A stretch of 64,000 nt of DNA, taken from the NCBI GenBank assembly GCA_029531795.1, contig JAPEIS010000003.1, positions 1 to 64,000 on the forward strand. Reading direction: 5' to 3'. The notes below the pieces were generated by a model. The model was not told where the DNA came from, did not search any database, and saw nothing but the letters and a program-made list of their open reading frames with translations. The DNA comes from Sclerotinia nivalis. Taxonomy: Eukaryota; Ascomycota; Leotiomycetes; Helotiales; Sclerotiniaceae. The position numbers were made by a program, and so were the translations under genes. Below, piece by piece: positions 1 through 12,381 of this stretch; within the stretch, counting starts at the first letter, position 1; every line of letters begins with the position of its first letter.

Positions 1-52
1 CTAACCCTAACCCTAACCCTAACCCTAACCCTAACCCTAACCCTAACCCTAA
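1..52. repeat. Telomere, (CCCTAA)n
   Basis: CTAA is followed by eight perfect CCCTAA units, so the first base lies at a left chromosome end and the G-rich TTAGGG strand is the complement. Repeats stop sharply at 52. The next bases are AT-rich transposon sequence with no degenerate telomere-like buffer. Confidence 0.98.
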
Positions 53-459
53 ATTATATCATTATATAATCTGTCCCTTTTCGGCTTTCTGAGTTCGGGA
101 AACAGAGTTTGTTTGGTATAAGTTCTTGTTAGATGAAAATCCTGTATATATTATGTTTATTCGTTGTTGTAATTTGAGGTTTATTTTTTGTTGAAGAAAT
201 AAGCAATCGAGCAAATCTGATGATATTGTTTGTTACTGTTCTGTCGATATTTGATCGATCCTGTTCCATTTATGTTATGGTAGATAGCGGATACAAAGGA
301 TATACTTTTATGGATCGAAGTTGGGTTGAAGTTATTAAGCTTTTAATATACAAATTATTTGTTTTGTTCGAAGTTATTGGATTTGATAGAAAAATACTGT
401 TTGAAAACCGAGTGGATCGTTATATTTTAATCGATTTGCAAATCAACGATTATTATAAC
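53..459 (+). mobile_element. Ty3/gypsy element D, 5' piece with protease
   Basis: This is the interior of a Ty3/gypsy element whose 5' LTR and gag are missing; it abuts the telomere directly. The frame from about 220 reads like a retroviral-type aspartic protease, with an MVDSG active-site motif and then GYTFMD, as in fungal gypsy proteases. It runs to about 459, where the LTR of element B interrupts it. Protease sequence resumes at 15119 with a stretch ending YYPIILGLA, where intact relatives have YPIVLGIPWL. ATAAC at 455-459 and ATAAG at 15119-15123 are the likely target duplication with one change. Several in-frame stops show the element is dead. Confidence 0.8.
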
Positions 460-605
460 TATCACGGTGGTGGTAGGGTGCTTTAAGATATGATGATATT
501 CTACAAAGAAGGAAGAAGGTGCTAGGAAGAGCGCCGACTATATAGGGGATAGATGCTTTAGGCAGCTATACAGACTAGTTAGAAATGGGTTACGAATCCG
601 TAACA
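460..605 (-). repeat. 3' LTR of element B (146 bp)
   Basis: Direct repeat of 14973-15118 with the same length. Bases 606-619, read on the minus strand, form the purine-rich run GAAAAAGGGAATAC next to the LTR: the polypurine tract that fixes the element's orientation. Confidence 0.85.
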
Positions 606-1349
606 GTATTCCCTTTTTCAAAGTCTAGTTTGTCTTCAAATTACTGATAAAACCTTTTTGAAAAAACAACTATTCAAGCAAAATTTTGTTCAGGCGTTTC
701 AAATTCCTGAGTTGTAAAACCATTTGTCAAATTTTAAAACCGTTTTAAAATTTGAGATACTATTTTCCTATTCAAACAAATTATACTTTTTTTTTTGTTA
801 ATCGTTGTAAAGTCTTTGTAGAAATTGGAGTTGGCAATAGTATTATAGCGTTTGGGTGATCTAAGATTTATAATGGTGGTCCAGGTTTCTTGGAGTGTAA
901 ATAGTAGTAATCAATTAGGGTTTTCTTATTATTTTTTAGATTTAATATTGGTTGTTAGATTGATGTGTAATGTTTTTATTTGATTTGATAATGATAATCA
1001 TCTTTATTGTGGTTATTAAATATACTTTCAAATATCTATTTCTGAATTAATTCTTTCTTTTCATCTTCTTTTTCGAGGATTCTATCTTTCGTAATTTTCG
1101 ATTCCGATTCATTAATTAAAGTTTGTTTTGGGAAATAAGATTTTGGATATGCTGGTCTTAGCAACGAATAATAGAATATTAGGAAAATTCGTATATTTTC
1201 TAGTAGTTCGATTAAGCAAGTATACAGATAAATCTTTATTATTTTGTATAATCCGATTCATTTATTATCGAGCTTTTTTGTTTTACAAAATGTCTTTATA
1301 TTTTTTGTATTCATATATACTTTTTGTTCTTTTGTGTATCATAGCGAAT

Positions 1350-1759
1350 TGTTACGATCACGGATCTTACAGTAACCGATCGTGTGAATACACGTTATGA
1401 TTTGATCGAATTAGTATGAGATTAAGGTGGTCGTAGGAACAAACGAGCACAGACCATGTTAGATCATGTGATGGAGCATTGGAGCTTCGAAGGCTCCCGA
1501 CGCTCCTGGAGCATTGGAGCTTCGAGGGCTCCTAGGGCTCCCAAGTACGAAGGTCTATATAAGCAGGATGGATTCCTTTATTTGTAGAGCTTCGTGCTCA
1601 AGAACAATCATTAGTTTAAACACTATAGTTACCATACAATACAATCGTTATATCTTCATTCTCACCAAGCCCCTGTTTGATCTTTAGTAGAAATCACCAC
1701 GGCCTTTCTATAAGTCCCTTGATCACTTCTTAGTGATAAAGGATTGTAGCGGCGTAACA
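1350..1759 (+). repeat. Solo LTR, family C (410 bp)
   Basis: It begins TGTTACG and ends CGTAACA, a perfect 7-bp terminal inverted repeat, and is flanked by a perfect 5-bp duplication CGAAT (1345-1349 and 1760-1764). It is homologous, in opposite orientation, to the LTR at 45459-45952. A TATA box (TATATAAG, 1556-1563) shows that transcription would run rightward. Just upstream is a GC-richer minisatellite (about 1470-1545) of a roughly 35-bp unit. No matching internal sequence adjoins it, so it is a solo LTR left by LTR-LTR recombination after insertion into element B. Confidence 0.9.
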
Positions 1760-1764
1760 CGAAT

Positions 1765-4078
1765 CTGATCTGTTCCGATTTGTATATTTCTCGTAGATTA
1801 TAATAGATTATTTCGTAAATGCTTTGAATTGATCTAGGATATATTCTATTCTATCAATTGTTTTGTTTTTCTTGAAGAATTCGTATTTTTGAGTTATTGT
1901 TATATCTGAAGGGCAGGATTTACTAGGTTCTATATCCAATTGTAGATTAAAACTGTAATTTATAAAGAATAGCAAATAGTTTGTTGTTTTAGAAACCAAA
2001 TTGTTTGAAGCAAATTCTGTTAACAGTAATTATTCCATTCAATCATTTTGATGAAAGTTTATGAATGTATATAAATACTATTCTAGAATTGAATTGATTT
2101 GTTCTGTTTGACCGTTTGTCTACAGATGAAACGCTAAATTGTATTTAAAGGCTATTCCCAATTGTTCAAAAAGCTGTATCCAGAATCCCAATACGAATTG
2201 TGTTCTTCGATTTGAAATGATATTTTCTGGGAGACTATATAATATATAAATGCAATTGATGAAAGTATTAATCAATTCTTCTGTTATTAGAGATTTTGTA
2301 TTTATAAAGTATTTCATTTTTATTAATCTATAAACAATTATTAATATATATTTATATGTTGAATTGTAATGTTTATAATCTGGTAAAGGTGTAATGTAAT
2401 CGATTGAAATATCTGATTATAGTTGGAAAGGAATAAACAACGATTTTAGAAATTCTGAGGGGGATGACTTTGAAAATTTTGTTCGAATATAAAGTTTACA
2501 AGCTTGAATATAAACGTTTATTTCTTGATACATCTATAATTACCAATAGCTTTTGGAGATCAAATCAATAGTCTTTATGCGATCAGGATGATTAGCGGAA
2601 TTCAACGAATGTGTTCTGTATAAAATTTGTATCTTCAATTTATTATCAAACAGAATTCATAGTTTTTCACGATAGTAGATCTTATTATTGTAAATATAGC
2701 AATCCTGTATAATTATTCGTAAAGTTTTCCTGAATTCTTTCGGTTATTTGATTGTAAAGGAATCTTTGATTGTTAATATTAATTGCTTGATTATATCTGA
2801 TCTGTTATATATTATATCAATAAGTTCGTCGATAGGCTTATCTTCAAGTAGTATTATTCAATCTGTTATAACTAACAAAAAATCGTTTATAAGTTCTTTA
2901 TATAGATTTATATCGAATCTATCAATAGATAAAACGATACATTTCCGGTTTTTTAAGTATTCGTTGTTGGGATTAGAGTTATCAAATCGATCTTTCTATC
3001 GGCAGTTCAAAGTATTTGATCAAATTATTTTGGTTTTTGATCGATAAATAATTCGGAAGTTGTATTGAGATAGGAACTCTAATTATTGTATTTGATATTG
3101 ATTTAATGCTTTCGTCGTTGTAAAGTATTCCAGATTCTTGTAATCGATCAGGATTTCAAATTCTTGTTGAGATCTTTGTAATTCCGATTGTTATTCTTTT
3201 ATTGATTTAATAATAGTTAATAGCTCTTTATTGTAAATCTCGTAATTATATACAACAATCTAATGTTTCGAAAAAAAGTATATTATTGATTGTAAAATAT
3301 TATTATTATTATATTGAAAAAGTACCTCTTTCGAAATTCAATCCAAAGTATCTATTTCCAATACAGTTTTTCTATTGTAGTTAAAATAGACAAGTATTGG
3401 AATTGTTGTAAATGTTTTCTTTAGATTTTCGAATACTATTGTATAATTGTTCTTCTATTATCAATCTATTCTTTTCTGCAAAAGATTATTTAAAGGATAG
3501 TAGATCTTTGAGAAGTCTTTTATAAATCGACGATAAAAATTTGCAAAGTCGAGGAATCGTTGTAAATCTTTAACAGACGTTGATTGTACCCAAAAAGTAA
3601 TAATTGATATTTTATCTTGATTCATTTTTATATCTTCAATTGTAATCATAAGGTCTAAATATTTCATAGAAATTGTTTCGAATTTGTATTTATTAATATC
3701 GATTTGTAAACCAACATCTTGCAGTTTCTGGATTATATTGCGAATATGTTTTCGATATTGATTCTTATCTTCGGAGTATATGAGAATATTATTGAGGTAT
3801 ACAATACAGTATTTATCCAATTCGTTAAACAAAATATGATTAATATAATATTGGAATGATATTGGTGTATTGCAAAAACCAAAAGGTATAATTAATGATT
3901 CGAATAATCCAAATCGAGTAATGAAAGCAGTTTTCCATTTATTATTCTCTGTAATACGAAGTTTGTTGAAAACAATAATAATATCTAATTTGGTATAGAT
4001 TTTTGTATTGCAAAAAATATCCAAAGTTTTTCGAACAATTGGTAAAGGGTATCGATTCTTAATAGTAACATTGTTCAA
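1765..4078 (-). pseudogene. Element B pol relic: RT, RNase H, integrase
   Basis: The open stretch 3461-4078 (205 codons) is a Ty3/gypsy reverse transcriptase: RYPLPIV, KLDI, WKTAF, IPFGFCNTP and CIVYLNN are all visible. The catalytic YxDD box reads YLNN, so both aspartates are lost to Asn (GAT to AAT). The RT-to-RNase H connection (FLDFANFYRRFI) follows. Stretch 2120-2317 is an integrase core fragment (NRRTQFVLGFWIQL, where active elements have a D-R-G-x-Q-F motif). Stops and AT bias elsewhere destroy the frame. The open stretch on the plus strand at 2748-3047 is antisense chance. Function is certainly lost. Confidence 0.82.
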
Positions 4079-6730
4079 ACTATAATAATCTTGATAGATA
4101 CAAATTTCTTTATTAGATTTAATTGTTAGGAGTAATGAGGTTGCGCTTCGTAATTTTGATTCCCGAATGAAATCTTTGGCAAGGTTGTTATCGATTTATT
4201 TTCGAATTATCTTTAATTCGAAAAAAGACAAAAAGCGATTTTTGAAATATAGAAATTCTTTTCTAGATATTAACTTTATTTTGTGATCTTATATTCAATA
4301 TAGAGGAAGTATATCTATATAACGAAATAGGAAAGCAGGTAATTTGTTTTGAAGCTATAAAGGGAACTTTTCTTTAATCTCGTTATCGTTGAGTAGCGAT
4401 TTGCTATTAAGGAATTTTTCGATATTTATCTTTATTATTTTCCAAAGATGTTCTAATTGATAACAATGGTAAACAAAATCGTAAAGTTTTGGAGATACTT
4501 TAATTAATATATTAACGATATTGTCTTTTCCATGTAGTATATCCTTGAAATCTTATTTCTGAAAAACTAAAATCATTATTGCTTTATATAAACGTTCTTG
4601 TCGAATAATTTCTTTTGTTTGATCTAATTCCTTTTATATAAAGTGTATAATCTTTACTTTATTTTATTAACAAAAAGATATAAAATTAATAGTTTATAAT
4701 CAACAGATATTATCTAAATCTGATCTTATATTGGAAATAACCTCGATCTACTCTTTTGGGATTGAAACTGATAACGATAATAAGGATTCATTTTTTGATA
4801 TTGATTTCGATTAACGTTATTCAATAATCTTTTGTATAGATTTATACTGAATAGGATATCGATTCGATATCATTTTTACTTGAGATAATACTCCTTTATT
4901 GCAAATTCTTATACAATAATGATTTATACTAGATATCAAAGTTTTATCGATTTGCAAATCGATTCCAAAATCTTCTATCGATTCATAATTTTCATCTATA
5001 GAAACTGATTCATTATAATCTTGCTCCGATAACTTTTTTAAGACCGTCTTAAAATTTTGAATGTATATTTCGTCGTCTTCGTTTTCGTCTTCGATAAATA
5101 ATGATAAATATTAGGAAGAATTCTTCTTTACATTAAAAAGGAAAGTTTTAATTGAAAATAATATATCAAGGATTTTATCGATAAATAGTTTTATAAATAT
5201 ACTACTTTTATATATTTGATCTGTATATATTGACGAAGGGATTGTTGATGCTTATATTGGATCGAATGTATTGTAAAGGCAACAATAAATCATACAATAT
5301 TGAGAATTGAAAAAGAGAATCATATCCCGCTAATTTATATATAGATTATAATATTGTAATTATAATAATCCGAAAATAACTGAAATTTCTTTGGAAAGTT
5401 TTGTAACAAAGAATAATCATATTTCTTTATATTATTCCATCACTATATCTATTACGAAATAATCAGTAATAATATCTACAATATTTTCATCTACCAAACA
5501 AAATTTGCAACGATATAATAAAAATCGAATTGGGATATTGTTTCGATCAATGAAAGAACAATCAGCAAATACCTTTTTTGAATATCTATTATCAATTAAA
5601 TTGATTATATTGAAAAGAAAGAAATACATTAAGAATATAATAATTTGAACAAATAGAGATTTATTATCTATAGAATTAAACTGTAAAAGTTCTTTGCTAA
5701 TTATTACTTATCGTATCCATTCTGTATCCCTTGAAAACCCCTACAAACGATTTGTCGCAAAAGTTAAACTTTTCCCGAATGCTCTTGAATAGATATAAGT
5801 AACAGTAATATTATATTGCAAGAAAATATATTTGATACATTTTCTAATAATACTAATGTTTCTTCTTCAACAAACTCAATGAATATATTAAGATATTATT
5901 ATTGATGATTATTGTAATCTTAATAATTATCTCGTTGGAAATTTCCACAACCAATTGGATTAAAAAGGCAATATTGTTAAGCTTGAAGCTATACTTGATA
6001 TCTTCCTCGTTGATAGCCACCTCGATTAATTGAACTGCTCGAACAATATTGTTGATTTTGATATAGTTGATAATTACCTCTCAAATAACTACTTCTATAG
6101 AAAATGCCTTTATATCCGCTTGCATTTCTTATAATATTGATTTGTTTCTTTGCTTCACAATCTACAACTCGATACCCAAATTGTTTACAAAAATAATATA
6201 GATCATAAAAGTATTCATATTTTTTTTATATTTGTTTTAGGATTCTAATTACATCGAGATCTATAAGATCGCTTTAGATATAAGATACTAATAATACTTG
6301 TTGTTGAATATAAATTGAACTAAATCTCGAAGAGTTTATATTATAATACTCATTATCCCAATAATTTTGGTTCCATACTTGGAACTTCTTTCTCCATCCT
6401 TCAATATCAATAAATTCACAAAAATTTGAATCGTCTTTTACCAATACCTTCAATTCATCGATAACTTTTTATTTCATTACAAAAATCATTTCTCGGGAAG
6501 TCTTTCCACTAAATGCACCCAAATATTCCAATTATGAATAAAAAAAAGGAAATAAAGTTTTGTCATCCATTTTGAGTTTATCGAATTTGATTGCTACCTC
6601 ACGTTCAGCGTTAATTGAAATATAAAAACCATCGAGTTTCTTCAGGAATACATCCACAATAATAAATTCCGATATATCATCTATAATTCCTTCAATATCC
6701 TTTCGTTTTTCTTATCGAATTGTTCCTTCC
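4079..6730 (-). pseudogene. Element B gag/protease relic (left part)
   Basis: By position this is the protease and gag portion of element B. It is too decayed for a continuous frame. Around 5900-6120 the minus strand encodes a Gln/Gly/Arg-rich stretch (RGGYQRGRYQ-like) typical of the end of a gypsy gag. The gag is cut at 6730 by element A and resumes at 14116. Nothing here looks expressed. Confidence 0.55.
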
Positions 6731-6985
6731 TATGACGATGGTCTTAATTCAAGGTATGATAAAATGAATCAATTAATCTATACTAGAGAATAACAAATTA
6801 CTATACCAAATACAATAGAGTTGAGCTTTTTATAATCCCCTCGGAGGGGATCAAAGCCTTAAGCGAATATAGGATGAAATAAATGAAATAATAACCTGAG
6901 GTATTTTGGTCCCTTGGAAGGGGATCAAAAACCGAAAGAATGGTCTAAGGTATTTATAACATAATAGAATAACAGGATCGTTACA
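6731..6985 (-). repeat. 3' LTR of element A
   Basis: Pairs with 13856-14110 at exactly 255 bp. I count about 30 differences between the two, all but one transitions, which is the RIP pattern. A hairpin-forming segment of GGTCCC and GGGGACC type sits in the middle. Confidence 0.93.
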
Positions 6986-6999
6986 TCACCCCCCCCTCA
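6986..6999 (-). promoter_or_regulatory. Polypurine tract of element A
   Basis: On the minus strand the run TTGAGGGGGGGGTGA lies immediately upstream of the 3' LTR, where plus-strand DNA synthesis is primed in LTR retroelements. Confidence 0.75.
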
Positions 7000-7017
7000 A
7001 AGAAAACAGACTTACCC

Positions 7018-8145
7018 TCAAATTTTCCTCCTAACCTTTCGTACTGGCGAAGTAGGTTTTTGTTTTACCAATACAGCTTTTCTTTTTTTTTGTAGCATGT
7101 TGGGGATGGAATCGTTGTTGTCGCTTTCGATTTCGATAGGCTCTACGAAAACCTTTTTTATCGGAGTTGAAGGGGTTTTCGCGGATTGCTTGGTTTCACA
7201 CATATAACCCAGTATATCGAATACTATATCCAATGTAGCAGTATCGCGATAACGAAAAGGTTTATTATCGAATCGGTTTAACGTAATACCAATTTCTTTT
7301 TCTTCATATTTTCCGAGGAGGCCACAAAACAGCATAATAAGTTCTTTATTTTTTATAAAGGAAAGAGTACAGAAGGGGTGGGGGATATCATTTTTGGAAT
7401 TGACGAACGCCTGCACACGCTTCATATCAATCGTAGCAAATTCCGGAATTCGATTTCCACCGCTCCCATCTTTATAATTGTACCACTGAAAACACTCGAT
7501 GATAACAGTATTCAAGGCTCGGCATACATTAATACTGTTGATCGTTGTGATTACGACGCAAGCGAATTTGGATGCGAGAGTAACATTCGTTTGTTATTTT
7601 GGATGAGCTTCAATAAACAGTTTTAAAGCTAACGCTTTACCTTGAATACAAATGGCTAGTCTTTTCTGCGAAAGTCCGATATTAAGTCTCGCGTGTTTAC
7701 CTCTACCGACCATTTCGACGAATTTCGTATGCTTTTCGTCCGTATCCTCCTTCGTCATACCCAACTGTTTATAAAATTGTCTTGTTCTTTCGAATACATC
7801 AAAGCGATAGGTAAAATCTTCGAAACCAATACCAACTTGTACAGTTTGTGTTTTGGCCATATCGACCATTTATACCGCATCGGCGATAGGCATGTCTGGA
7901 TGATTTTCGATAAAATCGATAACATTGAAGAAATATATTTCTTCGCCGTTCGGAGATACGATTATTTGGGAGCTTTTATCTCGCTCAGAAAAAGGGCGAC
8001 CAGCATTTTCCACCACAAAAGAAGGGGTAGCAAACCTCGAAAAAAAAGAAACGAAAGAAAAAAAACGATTGTTGGTGGGATTGTTTGAAAACGAAACCGT
8101 AGTAGCTTTTCGAGACAAACTGAATAAACTTCCTAGAAAATTCAT
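7018..8145 (-). pseudogene. Accessory ORF3 of element A, unknown function
   Basis: A single frame of about 375 codons lies between integrase and the 3' LTR, in the same orientation as gag-pol. It starts at ATG 8145 (MNFLGSLFSL) and ends 33 bp before the LTR. Two in-frame TAA codons (7870-7872 and 7594-7596) break it; each is one C-to-T step from CAA (Gln), and the protein-like sequence continues across both. The product would be hydrophilic, with a charged middle (FEDFTYRFDVFERTRQFYKQ), a GRGKHARLNIGLSQKR stretch and a basic C-terminus (KKRKAVLVKQKP, VRKVRRKI) resembling a nuclear localisation signal. I recognise no domain. Its position matches env or extra frames of other Ty3 elements, but no signal peptide or membrane anchor is clear. 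Confidence 0.75.
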
Positions 8146-8352
8146 AATGAAAAAAATATTTTTCAATAAGTTGAATCGATTTGATAGAAATACAATTATT
8201 GTATATTGAATAGAATAATAATAAGGAAAAAGAAGAAACGGAATAAAAATCAAAACAAACAAACAACAGAAAAAGCAAAAATAACAATAGATAATTTTTT
8301 GAAGTGAATTATAATTTAGATACAACCTCCGTTTCGAAGGGAGGGAGAGCAA

Positions 8353-11300
8353 ACAAATAATTCTGTTTTGTGGTTCTATTTATAAATTTACTATCTACGA
8401 ATTCATCGTAATTGTTGTTACCATTCTCCCAGACTCTTATCCATTCAGAAAGGTGATTAGAAAATCCTACAACTTCAAAATATTGAATATGGAACTCCTA
8501 TATTTTATACAGAGCGTACATAACGTCGGAACAATAATATTACACAGGGTCGTCGTTGTATCCTACCCATTTTACCTTATATCGGATCTATCTACGGAGA
8601 AGTTTCGATGCTAAGATCTACTGCACTTCGAATTCTATATCTGTTGCTATTACAATAGATAGAGAAGATTCGATACATTATCCGGAAATTGGATTTTTTA
8701 TAGCTTTTCATAATTTATCGGAGAAAAAGACTTTATAAACTTGTATACTTTCAGAAAGGTCCAATTGATACAAATGGCCGACTTTTTCGAGTATACAATA
8801 TAATCCGGCCATCTACAGATCGAGTTTGCGGCTAAACCTTTCCATAATGAAGTTTCTAGTAATTATATACACTTTGTTTTCTACTTAGAAATCGACAAAT
8901 CGTCAATAACAATCGATATCCTTTACCTTCTTTTGTTGAACCTTAGAAAGAATATCTTTAGCTACCTTCCAAACCTTATATATATATTTGGAAAAAACCT
9001 ACACATCAATGTAATTCAACTTTTCTATAGCTATATAAAGAGTATTGAAAGAAGATCTATCCCAATCGAAGAAAATGGTTGGAAAATATCCGTTTTGAAG
9101 TTCGAAAGGGGACATTCCTAAGTTTTCGTAGGGTATAATAAATTGCACATAATCCATCATATACAAGAATTCCGACCAATTATCTTGATAATAATTGATA
9201 TAAGATCGGAATCGTTAATCCAGATATTGATTCATGATTTCGATTTGTTCATTTGTTTGAGGATAATAGATTATAAACAGTTTTAATTTGACACCTAAAA
9301 TTCATATAAATTCGTTCCAAAAGCTGGAAATGAATTACAGACCTCTATCGAATGTAATAATAATTGGGGTGTTTTTTCAACGATAAATATAGTTCAGGTA
9401 TAATAAAGCTATTTCCCGGGCAATCGTAATATGATAACAAGGGATACATATTGATTGCTTCGATAGCCTATCGATAATTACAAAAACGTTATCGTATCTA
9501 TACTTATCCTTCGGAAATAACTTGAAGTCCATTGATATATCTGCCCATAATCGGACAGGAATAGGCAAAGGATGTAAAAAACCAGACATTCGATCTCTCG
9601 AAACATGATAATTATGACAAATGGTACAATTGTCGATGTACTAATCGATATAATCAACCATTCCTTTCCAAAAATATTGCTTTTTTACAATTAGTTTCGT
9701 TTTGGTTTTACCAGAATGAACTAAAGAGATTTGGGTATAGGCTTCCTTTATAAAACTAGTATAAAAACTATCTACATCGAATACAACTAATCGGTCTTTG
9801 TGAAATAATAAACCATTACATATAGAATATCCTTTTTTCAACTTAATAATCAAATCGTGTTCTGATTGTATAAAAGAATATATACAATTAGTTTATAGGA
9901 TATAATCTACGAGATCAAGTTCTTTTGTTTCAATAGTTAAGATTGTAACTATCTCCCCCCCCTTTATACTGAATTCGTCCAATATTCTTTTGTTAAGAAC
10001 TTCTAATGAGAATAGAGTTTGAATGCAATATTCAAAATATACTATTTCCTACACTTCCACTTCTTGATTATGGTGGCTAAAAGCATCTGCTACAGCATTA
10101 TTGACTTTCGATCGATATAATATTTCGAATCAGAAATTTGTCAAGATTTCAGATTACTCTGTTTATCGTTGATTCAAGGTTTTCTTGATTATGAAATATT
10201 CCAAAGCTTTATAATCAGTAACAACTTTAATACAATAAAAAGAATCTATAAATTCTGCTCTCCAGATTTTGAAGGTTTTGATAATAGCAAGCATTTCTTT
10301 ATCGAATATAGCATAATTCATTTCGACCGGAAGTATGGTTTTGGTAAAGAAAGCGACAGAATGCTATTGATTGTCGTCGTATAGTTGAGAGAGCATTCCG
10401 CCGATAACACCGTCTGAAACATCTGTCTCAATCATGGTCTGAAGATGTAATTGGTAATGCTTCAATACAGAGATCTGGAGTATAACCTATTTAAAACGAT
10501 TGAAAGCAGTGGCGCAAACATTGTCCCATATGAAGAGAGTTTCCTTTTTGATCAGATTGATCAAGGGATAAACGATTCATCCGAAATCTTGTATAAAACA
10601 TCTGTAAAAGTTGCAAAACCCTAAAAAGGATTGTACTCCTTTAACGTTTGTAAAGGCTTTCCATTCTTTTATAACTTCGATTTTTTGTAAATCGATTTCC
10701 ACTTCTTTTATAGAGATAATAAAATCAAGGTATTTAGTCCTTTTAATACTGAATTCATATTTGTTAATATCGGCCTATAGACCAGCTTTTCGGAGACGAT
10801 CAAGGACCTGTAATATATACAATTCGTGCTCTGATTCGTTTTCAGAATAAATCAGAATATCGTCTAAATAAGCTGTACACGTTACGTCCAAAAGATCGAA
10901 AAGAACATCATTTATATAACACTAATAAATAACAGGATTATTGATTAATCCGAAGAATAAGACTTTACATTTATAAATTCCGTATCGGGTTCGGAATGTA
11001 ATTAAATCTTCGGAATCAAGGTACATACAAATTCGATGGAATACTTGCCGGATATCCAGCTTCGTAAAAATTTTCGATTTCGATATACGTGCTAGCATTT
11101 CGTCGATTAAGGGCAAAGGGTATTCGTTTCTTTTGGTAAATGTGTTAAGGCGTCGGAAATCGATACAAAAGCGTAAGCCATTATTTAACTTGGAAACGAA
11201 GAATACAGGCACAACGAAGGGAGAGGAGCTAGCTTCGATAAAACCCTTTTTCAGATTGTCCACCAGATATTCTTTCACGATTAGTAATTCTTCCGAAGAT

Positions 11301-12247
11301 ATATTGTATATCGGGCTAGTCCTGAGTTGTATGTCAAAGGGAATTTCGATTTTATAATCGTATGCAGTATATTGTGGCAATTTATCTGATTCCTTTTTGG
11401 AGAAGACTTCAAGGTACTCATGGTAAGCCTGGGGGACTCTTTGGATCAATTCCTGAAACTCTTCGTTGTTCGAATTCTGCATTCGATCTTCTAGTACTGT
11501 ATTGATTTCATGAATGCTAGTGGAAAAGATGGTGTTATCGCAACGACGACTATACATTTTGAAAGCTTCAGCGGAGATCGCAATGATGTCGACAGCGATC
11601 TATGAGAGATAGGTTGATTGATAGTGTTCGGAAAACAGCTTATTTAAGAGTGCAGAGCGATTAGTTGGTTTGGTCCCTACGGAGAGGAGCAAATTTCGTT
11701 CGACAAATGAGCTTTCCTGGAATTCCTTTTCCATCTATCAGAGACTAATACATAAATCCCATTCATACTTAATGATGAATCTAGCTAAAGAAAGAAAGGG
11801 TTCTAGATAATCGACTTCGAAAAAGACATCACGTCGTCATATATCTTTTTCAAATTCGGGGTTGGATAATAACTTGGGGGCTGAAAAAGATTTTCTGGAG
11901 ATGATTACGTCCCTTGAAAAGCATAGGACTAATAGTAAATCCTTTAGCCATACTAATTGATGGTTGAAGAATCTAGATATTACATTATAAACTTTGAACC
12001 ATAGATCTCCAATAATGATATCCCTTCTTATATCAATTAATAAGAAAGAGGCTTGAAGGAAGATTCTACCATCCAATCGGAATATTAAACGGATAGAATA
12101 GGTGACAACGGTGCCTTGCCGACCGTCGTATCCTTGAACAGGGATAGGATTGTTCAAAGGAGTGATAAGGACGCTAGTACATCGAGAAAGTTGATATGCA
12201 AAACGAATATTAATAAGTAAATAAGCAAGCACACCAGTATTCGCCAA
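8353..12247 (-). pseudogene. Element A pol relic: protease, RT, RNase H, integrase
   Basis: Open pieces in order on the minus strand: 12247-11837, an aspartic protease (ANTGV where the active site D-T/S-G should be, then PVQGYDGRQGTVVTY, LLIDIRRDIIIGDLWF); 11557-10922, RT with the pre-RT PQAYHEYLEVFSKKESDKLP and SSSPFVVPVFFVSKLNNGLRFCIDFRRLN, KLDIRQVFHRI; 9853-9641, the integrase zinc-binding region (HSGKTKTKLIVKKQYFWKGM); 9589-9377, the integrase core (PVRLWADISMDF, VIIDRLSK). The catalytic RT and RNase H region (about 9900-10900) and the end of integrase (8400-9370) are riddled with stops. The protease Asp to Asn change and the stops make it non-functional. Confidence 0.85.
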
Positions 12248-12381
12248 TGCAGAAGATCGGACTTGGAAACCATAAACTAAAAAATGATAAAGAAGTAGAA
12301 AGCTATTACCACCTATAAGACTCCGAAAATCAATATATTTGAGATCATATTGATAACCTTGGGAGGAGATTTTCCCAAGGA

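Noticed and set aside
1128..3047. Small plus-strand frames in the left block (1128-1400, 2748-3047)
   Set aside because: Composition reflects AT-rich decayed DNA of element B; no motif, and one overlaps the solo LTR.
7378..8209. Plus-strand open frames opposite the accessory ORF3
   Set aside because: They are antisense shadows; the minus frame is continuous apart from two Gln-to-stop changes and has the more protein-like sequence.
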